Source of the DNA: Closterium sp. Naga37s-1
Taxonomy: Eukaryota > Streptophyta > Zygnematophyceae > Desmidiales > Closteriaceae
Direction of reading: 5' to 3'
Assembly (NCBI GenBank): GCA_947471745.1
Contig: CANJKZ010001112.1
Location: 534,001 to 598,000 of the forward strand
DNA: 64,000 nucleotides
This document shows, piece by piece, positions 23,651 through 33,600 of this stretch. Both the position numbers and the translations under genes were made by a program. The stretch's first letter is position 1. Each line of letters begins with the position of its first letter. The notes beneath the pieces were generated by a model. The model was not told the DNA's origin, ran no database searches, and worked only from the letters and a program-made list of their open reading frames with translations.

Positions 23651-25783
23651 CTCCGTCGTCTCAGCCACCGCCTGACTCTGTGCTTCGCCAGGTTCTTAGT
23701 CTCCCTTCGTCTACTGGTCTTCCGTTACAGCCTGGCTCACCGCTACCTTCTCCTTCTCCTTACACTGAGCAGACAGGGGGTCTTACTGAGCGTCGTGAGC
23801 CTGCGTCGCGTCCTGTCTCGCCTGTCCGTTCTGGTCGTTCCGGTCGTAGTGTTCCTCGTCAGCGTCAGCCGGCTGTCCCCGGCACCCACCTCGTAGTCCG
23901 TCGTCCTTTCTCTCCTCCACAGCGTGTTCCTCTGCCGTCTCCTCCTGCGTCTTCTCTGCCTACCGTTCCAGAGCCTGCGTCTGACCGCGCCCGTGCTGCT
24001 CACCCTACTGTCACGCGTCTGCTAGTCACAGTTGTCACTGACCCGTCGTTTGAGTCTGCTGCTGCGTCTACCTTAGTCGCTGAGCTTGTTGACTTTGCTG
24101 CTGCCTGTCGTCTAGACTACGTCTGCGACTAGTCTTGTTGCTGAGTCTGGGTCTGTCTGTCCTCCGTCCGTCGGGGGTGAGTGTGCTCTTGGCACGGACG
24201 TCCTTGAGGACAGGCAGGAGGACCTTGAGTGTCTTGCAGCCGCTGCGCCTCATCTCGTGTCCATGCTGCTTGCCCCTGAGGGAGACCCGGATGCTCCAGA
24301 CATCCCGACCCTGCGCTCTTACGCTGAGGCGATCGCTGGTGAGTACTCCTCTCAGTGGCAGACAGCCATGGACGCAGAGATGGCATCCTGGAAGTCCACA
24401 GGCACCTACGTCGACGAGGTTCCCTCGCCTGGGGCGAACATCGTCAGTGGCATGTGGATTTTCAGGGTGAAGCGGCCGCCAGGTTCTCCGCCTGTCTTCA
24501 AGGCTCGTTACGTTGCTCGAGGTTTCAGTCAGCGAGAGGGAGTTGACTTCTTCCAGAATTTCTCCCCCACCCCGAAGATGACCACTCTTCGGGTGCTGCT
24601 GCACGTTGCCGCTCAGCGTGACTACGAGCTTCACTCTCTTGACTTCAGCACAGCTTTCTTACAGGGCAGCCTGCACGAGGAGATCTGGCTGCACCGCCCT
24701 CCTGGCTTCACTGGGTCGTTCCCTCCTGGTACCCAGTGGAGCCTCCGGCGGCCGGTCTACGGTCTTCGCCAGGCGCCACGTGAGTGGCACGACACAGTGA
24801 GGACGACTCTTGCTGCTCTTGGGTTTGCTCTGTCGACTGCTGACCCGTCGCTGTTTCTGTGCACCGACACTTCGCTGCCGCCGTTCTACATCCTCGTGTA
24901 CGTCGACGACTTGGTCTTTGCCACTGCTGACACAGAGGCTCTCGCCCTGGTGAAGTCCGAGCTACAGAAGAGACACACGTGCACAGACCTGGGTGAGCTG
25001 CGCAGTTACCTTGGCTTGCAGATCACCCGGGACAGAGCACGCCGCACCATTACCTTGAATCAGTCACACATGGTGCAGCAGATCCTTCAGCGCTTCGGCT
25101 TCACCTGGTCCTCGGCACAGGCCACTCCTCTGGCTACAGGTCACGCGCTCTCAGCTCCACCTTCGGACGAGTCCGTAGAGCCGAGTGGTCCTTACCCAGA
25201 GCTAGTGGGCTGCCTCATGTACCTGATGACCTGCACTCGTCCTGACCCTGCGTACCCTCTTGGCCTTCTGGCTCGCTACGTGGCTCCTGGTAGGCACCGA
25301 AAGGTGCACATGGATGCCGCTAAGAGGGTACTGCGCTACTTGTGCAGTACATCGGGCATGTGGCTCGTGCTTGGAGGACGGGGCGACGTTGTCCTCACTA
25401 GGCACTCGGACGCTTCTTGGGTTGACGACCTGGCTACGCAGCGGTCGTCACAGGGTTACACCTTCAGCCTTGGCTCTGGCTCTGTTTCTTGGCGGTGTAC
25501 ACGCTCGTCCTCTGTTCTCGGCTCCAGTTGTGAGGCTGAGATCTACGCCACAGCCATGGCTGCACAGGAGTTACGCTGGCTCACCTACCTGCTGACCGAC
25601 CTGGGAGAGCGGCCTCGTTCTCCTCCAGTTCTGTACGTAGACAACAAGGCCGCCATTGCCTTGTGTCAGGAGCACAGACTGGAGCACAGAACGAAGCACA
25701 TCGCTCTGCGTTACTTCCTTGCTCGAGAGTTGCAGCAGCGTACTTTGTTAAGCCTTGTGCCCACGTTTCCTCACTTGCTGTAG
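23651..25783 (+). pseudogene. E4 reverse transcriptase and truncated RNase H
   Basis: After a frameshift near 24130 the frame at 24257-25783 encodes WQTAMDAEMASWKSTGTYVD, MWIFRVKRPPGSPP, DFSTAFLQGSLHEEIWL, an intact YVDDLVFATADT and the RNase H boxes HSDASWVDD, CEAEIYATAMAAQELRW and YVDNKAAIAL. It ends ELQQR then TLLSLVPTFPHLL, so the conserved ANTADVFTKAL end is deleted. Confidence 0.9.
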
Positions 25784-26009
25784 ACTTTGCTTGTACTGTG
25801 ATCTATATATATACCTGCATGCTTGCTCTGCTAGGTAGAGATCACTGTGCTGTTGTTGTTGCATATATATCTCTGCATGTGAACTGGCCTTGTGGCCCTT
25901 TGCTTGTGCAGAGTGTGTGTGGTGACGTTGTGATCCACCCTGAGGTTGCTTTGCTTCTTTTGACTGTTCTTGTGACCACTTGCTCTCCCCCACTTTGCCT
26001 ATGGGGGTG

Positions 26010-26142
26010 TGTCAAAGTATATGCATGTTATATATGTGTAGGCTGTAGTGGGGTAGCCAACATGGGGTACAGTAAGTTTAGGGTTTCATACTTGTACCCA
26101 ACTCTTTCATAGTTCATCCATTCCTGCTGCTAGATTCTAACA
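26010..26142 (+). repeat. E4 3' LTR
   Basis: 133 bp, TGTCAAAGTATATGCATG to GATTCTAACA, followed by the target-site copy CAGGA. Differences from the 5' LTR cluster after GGGGTAC. Confidence 0.95.
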
Positions 26143-26147
26143 CAGGA

Positions 26148-26540
26148 CGCCAGTAGGTAGTGCCAGCACTAGGGCCGGTCATGATCTGGTACTGGCAGGG
26201 GCCGACGTCACGGCCACCGCGACGAGCCCCCAAGCTGGCTGGGCCGCTGCTGCAGCCAACGCTACTCGAACCACCAGCCCCCCACGGCTGCTGAGGGCGC
26301 CACAACTGCTGAGGGCGGAGCTGCTGCTGAGGGCGCCACTGCAGCTGCAGGTGCCACTGCTGCTGTGGGCGCCACTGCTGAAACTGCCGTTGCTGCTGTC
26401 CCTACTGCTTGAGAACCCTAGTGGACGCCATGATAAATGCCAGGAGCGTCAGGAGCTAGGGACGGCTGCAGTGAAACAACGAGAACAACTAGGAGCGCCA
26501 GGTGAAACTAGGCGAGGAACGGCTGGAACACGGAGCAAAC
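26148..26540 (-). pseudogene. E3 gag fragment
   Basis: Right-hand half of the E3 coding region beyond the E4 insertion. The minus strand encodes CQYQIMTGPSAGTTYWRPV just before the insertion. It resembles the CPYVIRTG.RAGQ start of the zinc-finger-like motif in E2/E4 but lacks the second Cys. Upstream sequence is Ala/Gly-rich. Insertion into gag separated this from 18960-19630. Confidence 0.65.
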
Positions 26541-27345
26541 TGAGCTAGGAGCGAGGAGCGAAAACGATTGGAGCTAGGCACGGCTGGAGCTAGGAGTGGC
26601 TGGAGCTAGAACGGCTGGAGCTAGAGACAGTAAGTGCGGCTGTCGGCAGCCGCTAGTAGAGCCAATGGCAGTGGAAAGTACGTGCGACAGTTAGGGCTGC
26701 AGTACTGACGGCTGCGGTATATAGGGAACTGTGCAGGTCGTCCGGCAAGCAGGAATGCGGGCGACAGTTGCAGTAGTCTAGGGGCAGGGCGACGCGGGGG
26801 CTAGGGGCAGGGCGCACGGGCGCGCACGGGCTAGGGGCAGTGCGCACGGACGACGTGACGGGCTGGGGCAGGGCGCATGGGCGACGTGACGGGCTGGGGC
26901 AGGGCGCACGGGCTACGCGACGGGCTAGGGCAGGGCGCACGGGCTACGCGACGGGTTAGGGCAGGGCGCACGGGCGACGCGACGGGATGGGGCAGGGGCC
27001 ACGGGCGACGCGATGGGCTGGGGCGGAGGCGCGATACGGAGGGCGCGTAGGGAAGGGCTAGGCGCGGAGGCGCGGATGGCGCGTTACGGAGGGCGCGGAG
27101 GGCACGTTACGGAGGGCGCGGAGGTCGCAGAGGGCACGTTGCGGAGGGCGCGTTACGGGAGGCTAGGGCGCGGAGGGCGCTAGGGCGCAGAGGGCGCTAG
27201 GGCACGCGACGGAGGGCGCGTAAGGCGCGGAGACGCTCTAGAGCGCGGAGGGCACGAGGGCGCGGAGGGCGCTAGGGCGCGTGACGGGGGGCGCGTAAGG
27301 CACGGAGGCACTCTAGGGCGCGAGGTAGGCTAGGCTAGGCAAGGA
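26540..27345 (-). repeat. E3 5' leader: GGGCGCGGAGGGCACG repeats
   Basis: First GGAGCTAGGCACGGCT repeats (26540-26640), then GGGCTAGGGCAGGGCGCACGGGC and GGGCGCGGAGGGCACGTTACGGA variants (26760-27330). It occupies the leader position of E3 and again has a unit unlike the other elements. Confidence 0.8.
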
Positions 27346-27417
27346 TGCTAAACCTACAAGTGTTGTACTCCCTAGTGCTACTCACTGTAGCCTAAGCACA
27401 TATAACAACATTTGACA
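27346..27417 (-). repeat. E3 presumed 5' LTR
   Basis: TGCTAAACCTACAAGTGTTG ... CAACATTTGACA, nearly identical to 14725-14798. No recognisable Met-tRNA primer site follows on the minus strand, so the junction may be damaged. Confidence 0.7.
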
Positions 27418-27429
27418 CTTTTACAGGTT

Positions 27430-27660
27430 GAAAATTTTGTCAACCTTACAGCTTCCAAGATAGTACACATGCGGTTACGGTATGATTGGTGGTGGTTGTG
27501 CAATGTGCAAGAAGCCTGCCCAACCCTTGAAAAAACGTCTTATCTCAGAGATCTTACACTTTGGAAATGATGGCAGTTTCGGGGGTGGTGGTGCAAGAAG
27601 CTTGTTCAACAGTTGAAAAACTGTTGCGAGACTGTAAAAAATGGGCCTTTATCCATCTGT
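27430..27660 (-). repeat. Copies of the ZDP last-exon tail
   Basis: The stretch around 27690-27730 (GGTGGTGCAAGAAGCCGGGTCAAC on the plus strand) recurs in degraded form at about 27578-27615 and 27490-27525. It lies between the ZDP stop codon and the end of E3. Confidence 0.7.
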
Positions 27661-27678
27661 ATGTTTACCAGAAGATTA

Positions 27679-30600
27679 TTATAATACTGTAGATGGTGGT
27701 GCAAGAAGCCGGGTCAACGCTGGCGGGGATGGCCCAAACACGTCTTCAGGCAGATAAAAGGGTAGGTTCAGCCTCTGATAGGAGAGAAGGTAGAGAACGC
27801 GGTAGAGGGCGCCACATCAGAGGGCGCCACATCAGAGGGCGCCACATCAGAGGGCGCCACGTTATGGGACTTGGGTGGGGGTACCGTGCAAAAACGAAGT
27901 TAGCGGGTGATGCATCAACCCCAATCACGAAGTGATTTAAAGGGGGAGAAAAGAAACAAGTTGAACAGTTTTTTCACCTGAGCAAACACCTGGTCGGAAT
28001 CACTGTGGTCCTGAGGGCGACCAGCTGCATCCCCCACGAAGAATGAGCTGCGTGGGACGGGAGGCAGAGGAGGAAGGAAGGTGGCAGGGAGAGGCGGCAA
28101 ACAGGGGAGACAAAGTGGAGTATTTTGAGTCAACTAGAATCACTGTGGTCCTGAGGGCGACCAGCTGCATCCCCCACGAAGAATGAGCTGGGGGGAGGAG
28201 ACAGGCGAGGGAGGCAGAGAGGAGGTGAGTAGGGAAGGCACACAGGGGAGTAAAAAAGGAGTGTTTTTGAGTGGACTCAAATCACAGTGGTCTTGAAGGC
28301 TGCAGCAGCATCTCTCATGAAGAAGGAGCTGAAGGGAGGAAACAGCAGAGGGAGGCAGGTGGTGAGGAGGCAGGGGAGGCAGAGGGGAGTGTTGTGAGTG
28401 GACTCAAATCACAGTGGTCCTGAGGGAGACCAGATGCATCTCCCACGAAGAATGAGCTGCGGGGGACAAGAGGCAGAGGAGGGGGGCAGAGGAGGGGGGC
28501 AGAGGAGGGAAGCAGAGGAGGGAGGCAGAGGAGGGAGGCAGAAGAGGGAGGCAGAGGAGGGAAGCAGGAGGTGACGAGGCAGGGAGGGAGGCAGACATGG
28601 GAGGAGGCAGAGAGGAGTGTTGTGAGTGGACTGCAATCACTGTAATTTGGAGGGCTGCAGCAGCACCTCCCGCGAAGAATGAGCTGAGGGTAGGAGACAG
28701 TAGAGGGAGGCACGCGGTGAGGAGGCATCAATCGGAGGCAGGCGGGGGAGGCAAGGAGGCGAGGAGTCGAGAATGCCACACACACTCACCTCTCCCCATC
28801 CACTCGTCTCCTTTCATTCCCACACACGCACAGCACTAAAACTGTCTCCTTTCATTCCCACACACGCACAGCACTAAAACTGTCTCCTTTCATTCCCACA
28901 CACGCACAGCACTAAAACTGTCTCCTTTCATTCCCACACACGCGCAGCACTAAAATTGTCTCCTTTCATTCCCACACACGCACAGCACTAAAACTGTCTC
29001 CTTTCATTCCCACACACGCACAGCACTAAAACTGTCTCCTTTCATCCCCACACACGCACAGCACTAAAACTGTCTCCTTTCATTCCCACACACGCACAGC
29101 ACTAAAACTGTCTCCTTTCATTCCCACACACGCACAGCACTAAAACTGTCTCCTTTCATTCCCACACACGCACAGCACTAAAACTGTCTCCTTTCATTCC
29201 CACACACTCACAGCACTAAAACTGTCTCCTTTCATTCCCACACACGCACAGCAGGTGACTGACCTGCCTTCTGGTTTGCAGAGAGGTGACAGAAGCCCCT
29301 CTAGTGACAGCAGCGCCATCACATGCCACAACAAACTCACTCACCTCTCCCATTCCAAGTGCTCTCTCTTCATTCCCACACGCGCACAGCAGGTGACTAA
29401 ACAAACCCCCTTGTGGCAGGACCACCACCACATGCCACAACAAACTCGCTTGCCTCTCCCCATCCACTGGCCTCTTTTCATTCCCGCATGCGCACAGGAG
29501 ATGCCAGAGCCCCTTTTCTTGTTTGAACAACGACGAGTGAGCCCTCTGTAGCGGCAGAAACACCACCACATGCCAAAACCCACTCGCTCACCTCTCCCAA
29601 TCCACGCGGTGTCAGGGCTATCGATAAGCTTGGAACCTTTGCTCGCACCAGTAAATTTTATAAGTTACGTGCACACCTCCATGAAACATGAACATTCCCC
29701 ATATAAAATCCGCGTGAACTGAGACGATTTTTGAGGCGCCTAAAAAATCCTCTCCCATTGCATGTGTTTCCTAATTCATTCCCACACACACAGCAGATGC
29801 AAGAGCTCCCATTATGGTTTCCAGAGCAGTGACAGACCCCCCCCCTTCCCCCCTTTGTGGCACCAGCACCATCACATGCCACAACACCCTCACTCCCACC
29901 CTCACCTCTCCCATTCCACTTGTCTCTCTTCATTCCCACACTCGCACAGCAGATGCCACAGCCCCCCTTCTGGTTTCCGGAACAGGTCCCCTGAGTTGCT
30001 GCGACCACAGGAGATGAAGATCTGGCGGGGAGGACGGGATAGTGAAAAGGTAGAGGAGAAGGGGAGAGGGCAAGAGAGGAAGAGAGGGAGTGGGATGCTG
30101 ATACGGTCTCCGGAACAGGTCCCCTGAGTTGCTGCGACCACAGGAGATGAAGATCTGGCGGGGAGGATGGGATAGTGAAAAGGTAGAGGAGAAGGGGAGA
30201 GGGCAAGAGAGGAAGAGAGGGAGTGGGTTGCTGATACGGTCTCCGGAACAGGTCCCCTGAGTTGCTGCGACCACAGGAGATGAAGATCTGGCGGGGAGGA
30301 CGGGATAGTGAAAAAGTAGAGGAGAAGGGGAGAGGGCAAGAGAGGGTAGCCCATATGGGGTACAACCAAATTTAGGGCTAGCACTTGTACCCATCCTGCT
30401 ACTAGTTCATCCATTCTCGCTTAGTATTCTGACATGGTATCAGAGCTAGTCCTGTCCCACGACCGTTTTTTTAGGGCCCACCGTACAGTTCACTGTCCGT
30501 GGCGCGTTACCCTGCCAGTAGCGCCCTACCCTGTCCATCGCGCTGCCCCATCAGTCGCGCTCCTCTGCCCGCGCGTCGCCCTGCTGGCTGCTGCTCTGCC

Positions 30601-33600
30601 TTGCCCTGCCCTGCGTTGCGCTGCCTAGCACGCGCTCTGCCCTGCCCTGCGTTGCGCCGCCCCGCGCACGCCCTGCCCTGCGTCGCGCTGCCCGCGCACG
30701 CCGTGCCCTGCCCCGCATCGCGCCGCCCTGCGCACGCCCTGCCCTGCGTCGCGCTGCCCGCGCACGCCCTGCCCTGCCCCGCATCGCGCCACCCTGCGCA
30801 CGCCCTGCCCGTCGCGTCGTGCGCCCCTGCTGCTCGTCGCGCCGCGGTCGCGTCGCGCGCCCCTGCTGCCCAACGTGCTGTGCGCCCCTGCTGCCCGTAG
30901 CGTCGCGCCGCCCGTGCGCCCCTGCTGCTCGTTGCGTCGCCCGTGCGGGCTGCCCCAGCCCGTCGCGTTGCCCGTCCGCCCTGCCTCTGCCCGTCGCGTC
31001 TCCCGTGCGGGCTGCCCCAGCCCGCCGCGTCGCCCGTCCGCCCTGCCCCTGCCCGTCGCGTCACCCGTGCGGGCTACCCCAGCCCGCCGCGTCGCCCGTC
31101 CGCCCTGCCCCAGCCCGCGCGTCGCCCCTGCCTGTCCGCGCGCCGCCCTTGCCTGCCCGCACGCCACCCCTGCCTGCCCGCGCGCCGCCCCTGCCTGCCC
31201 GCACGCCGCCCCTGCAGCCCGCGCGCCGCCCTGCTGCCCGCGCTTCGCCCTGCCCCTGCCCGTCGCGTCTGACCTGGCAGCCTGCGCGCCGCCCTCTGCA
31301 GCCCGCGCGCTGCTCTTGCCTGCCCGCGCGCCCTCCCCTACTCGCGCGCTGCCCTACTTGCAGCGCGCCGCCTGCTCTGGCTGCGCGCCGCCCTTCCTTA
31401 ACCGTGCGCCGCCCCGACCTACCCTAGTGCCTGCTCGCCGCCTTGCCTTCCCTGCGTGCTGCCGTGCTGGTCGCACACCTCCTTAATCTGCCCGCTATGA
31501 CGTCTTTTCGTGGTAGCGGTGGGAGTGGTGGCGGCGGTGGTGACAGTAGTGGGAGTGGTGGCGGCGGTGGTGACAGTAGTGGAAGTGGTGGCGGCGGCCG
31601 TCGTGGCAGTCTCGGTGGAGCTGTTCGGTGGGGAGTTTCTGGCGGTGGCCAGCTGCAACTCCAGCGGCATCCGCGCGAGACCCTCACGCCCCAGCAGCTT
31701 CGTGAGTGGTACTCTAATTGGAGTGGTGGTGGCGGCCGTAGTGGCAGTCGCCTGGAGCTGTTCAGAGGGGAGTTTCTGACGGTGGCCAGATGAAGCTGCA
31801 GCGGCGTCCGCGCGAGACCCTTATGCCCCAGCAGCTTCGTGAGTGGTTCGCTCAGCGTGGAGCGTCTCGGAGTAGTGCTCCCTGCCCGTACGCCATTCGT
31901 ACAGGTGATCGGGCTGGTCAGACTTGCGGGACAATTGGTCACACATAGTCCCGCTGCTTCTCCTGTCTGACAGCGCCTGCCGTGCAGAGTTTGGCGATGT
32001 GGCTGAGCTTCCCCGCTGGCTAGAGCTGCTTAGGCGGGATGTGGATATCTTTGCTCTTGACTATGATACTATCCTTGCTGTCATGTATGCATTGATTGTT
32101 AGTGCTGAGGGTGACTGTTACCTGTGTGTGTCACTCGACCCAGATATAGAGGCTGCTGCTCTACGTGCTAGTGAGTCTGCTCTCTGGTACTGCGCCTGCT
32201 GAGGTCTTGCACACCCTAGCGCTTGACTCAGGTGCTTCCCGCTGTTTCTTTCACGACAGTACCACAGCCACACCACTCCCTGCACCTATTGCTGTCCGAC
32301 TGGCTGACCCCTCAGGGGGCCCAGTTCTTGCCCGTTCCTCCACTGTTCTGCCGTGTCCGGCGGTTCCATCTGGCTCACTCTCAGGTCTTCACCTCCCCTC
32401 GTTCTTTACGAACTTGGTGACTACCGCTGCCCTCCAGGATGCGATGGTCACCACCACCACTCCTAGGGGTCAGCGTGTGTCGATCGGCACGTGTACACGG
32501 ACGGGCCGTCACCTGGCCATGTTCACCCGTCGGCCTCGGTCGAGTCTGTACACACTGACTACTGAACCTCCTCAGGTAGTTGCGTCTGGTCAGCTGTCTG
32601 CGTCAGGTCCGGTAGAAGCCCCCTGCTCGTGTCGCCTCCTGTCGCACCAGACTCTTCTTTGGCACCACCGCCTTGGTCACCCCTCCCTGCCACGCCTCCG
32701 TGGCATGCACTCCCGCCTCCTTGTCTCTGATCTCCCCAGGTCTCTGCCTCCCCTCCTACCCTCGCCTGCCCCTCCCTGCCTTCCCTGTGTCAAGGGGCGG
32801 CAGCGCGCCGCTCCTCATTCCTCCTCATTTCCCCCGACGACTGCTCCCCTGCAGACTCTCCACATGGACGTGTGGGGCCCAGCCCACGTCCGTAGAGGCC
32901 GCGAGAGATACTTTCTCTAGGTTGTTGACGACTACTCGAGTTACACCACGGTTTTCCCGTTGCGCAGCATGGGGGAGGTCCTTAATGTTTTGATCCCTTG
33001 AATTCGCGCTGTCCGTTTCCAGCTCCGCGAGCGGTTCGACACGGACCTTCCCGTCCTGCGTCTGCACTCTGATAGAGATGGTGAGTTTGCCTCCAACCTC
33101 TTGCGGGACTTTTGTCGTGAGGAGGGCATTCGCTAGTCGTTCACGCTTCCGGGATCACCGCAATAGAATGGGGTTGCTGAGCGCCGCATAGGCTTAGTCA
33201 TGGAGGTCGCTCGTACCTCCATGATCCATGCGGCTGCCCCCCATTTTCTGTGGCCGTTTGCGGTCCGGTACGCTGCGCATCTGCTCAACCTCTGGCCCCG
33301 TGTCTCCTTGCCGGAGACCTCGCCGACACTGCGTTGGACCGGAGAGGTTGGCGATGCGTCGGTGTTCCGGGTCTGGGGATCTCGTGCCTTTGTCCGTGAT
33401 ACCTCCGCAGACAAGCTCTCCTCCCGCGCCATTCCCTGTGTCTTCCTTGGTTTTCTCTCTGACGTGCCTGGCTGGCAGTTTTACCACCCCTCCTCGCGCC
33501 GTGTCCTGCCCTCTCAGGATGTCATGTTTGACGAGTCGGTTCCCTTTCTACCGTTTCTTCCCCTGCCGCACTGCCCCTTCCCCCCCCCCCCCCGCCGCTT

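Larger units (their letters stand above)
19631..26142 (+). mobile_element. E4: copia element nested in E3
   Basis: Complete plus-strand copia element. LTRs are at 19631-19764 and 26010-26142 (134/133 bp, about 94% identical by eye). The target duplication is CAGGA (19626-19630 and 26143-26147). The primer site TGGTATCAAAGC is at 19765 and the polypurine tract CTATGGGGGTG lies just before 26010. The polyprotein order is gag-like, protease, integrase, linker, RT, RNase H. It is broken by frameshifts near 21590 and 24130, a TAG at 22083 (Gln of PQQNG) and loss of the RNase H end near 25740. Confidence 0.95.
14725..27417 (-). mobile_element. E3: divergent copia element, interrupted by E4
   Basis: Minus-strand copia element of a separate subfamily. 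A short LTR at 14725-14798 is matched by 27346-27417 (72-74 bp, a few differences). Between them are RNase H, RT, a linker with CTG repeats, integrase, protease and gag. E4 (19631-26142) is inserted between protease and gag with the target duplication CAGGA. The outer ends are not certain: the 5-bp flanks (ACAAA and CTTTT) do not match, and the primer site next to the right LTR is not recognisable, so one end may be truncated. Confidence 0.75.

Noticed and set aside
27693..27935. Plus-strand frame with RGRHIRGRHIRGRH repeats
   Set aside because: Antisense of the ZDP last exon and of a 15-bp intronic repeat.
28806..29252. Regular 38-bp repeats considered as a CRISPR array
   Set aside because: Units are contiguous with no spacers, the context is a eukaryotic intron, and the unit derives from a neighbouring exon.
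29658..30414. Minus-strand frame rich in Ser/Pro/Leu repeated units
   Set aside because: It reads through the 133-bp repeats of exon and intron pieces. Only the IFISCGRSN part in the proper frame is genuine exon.
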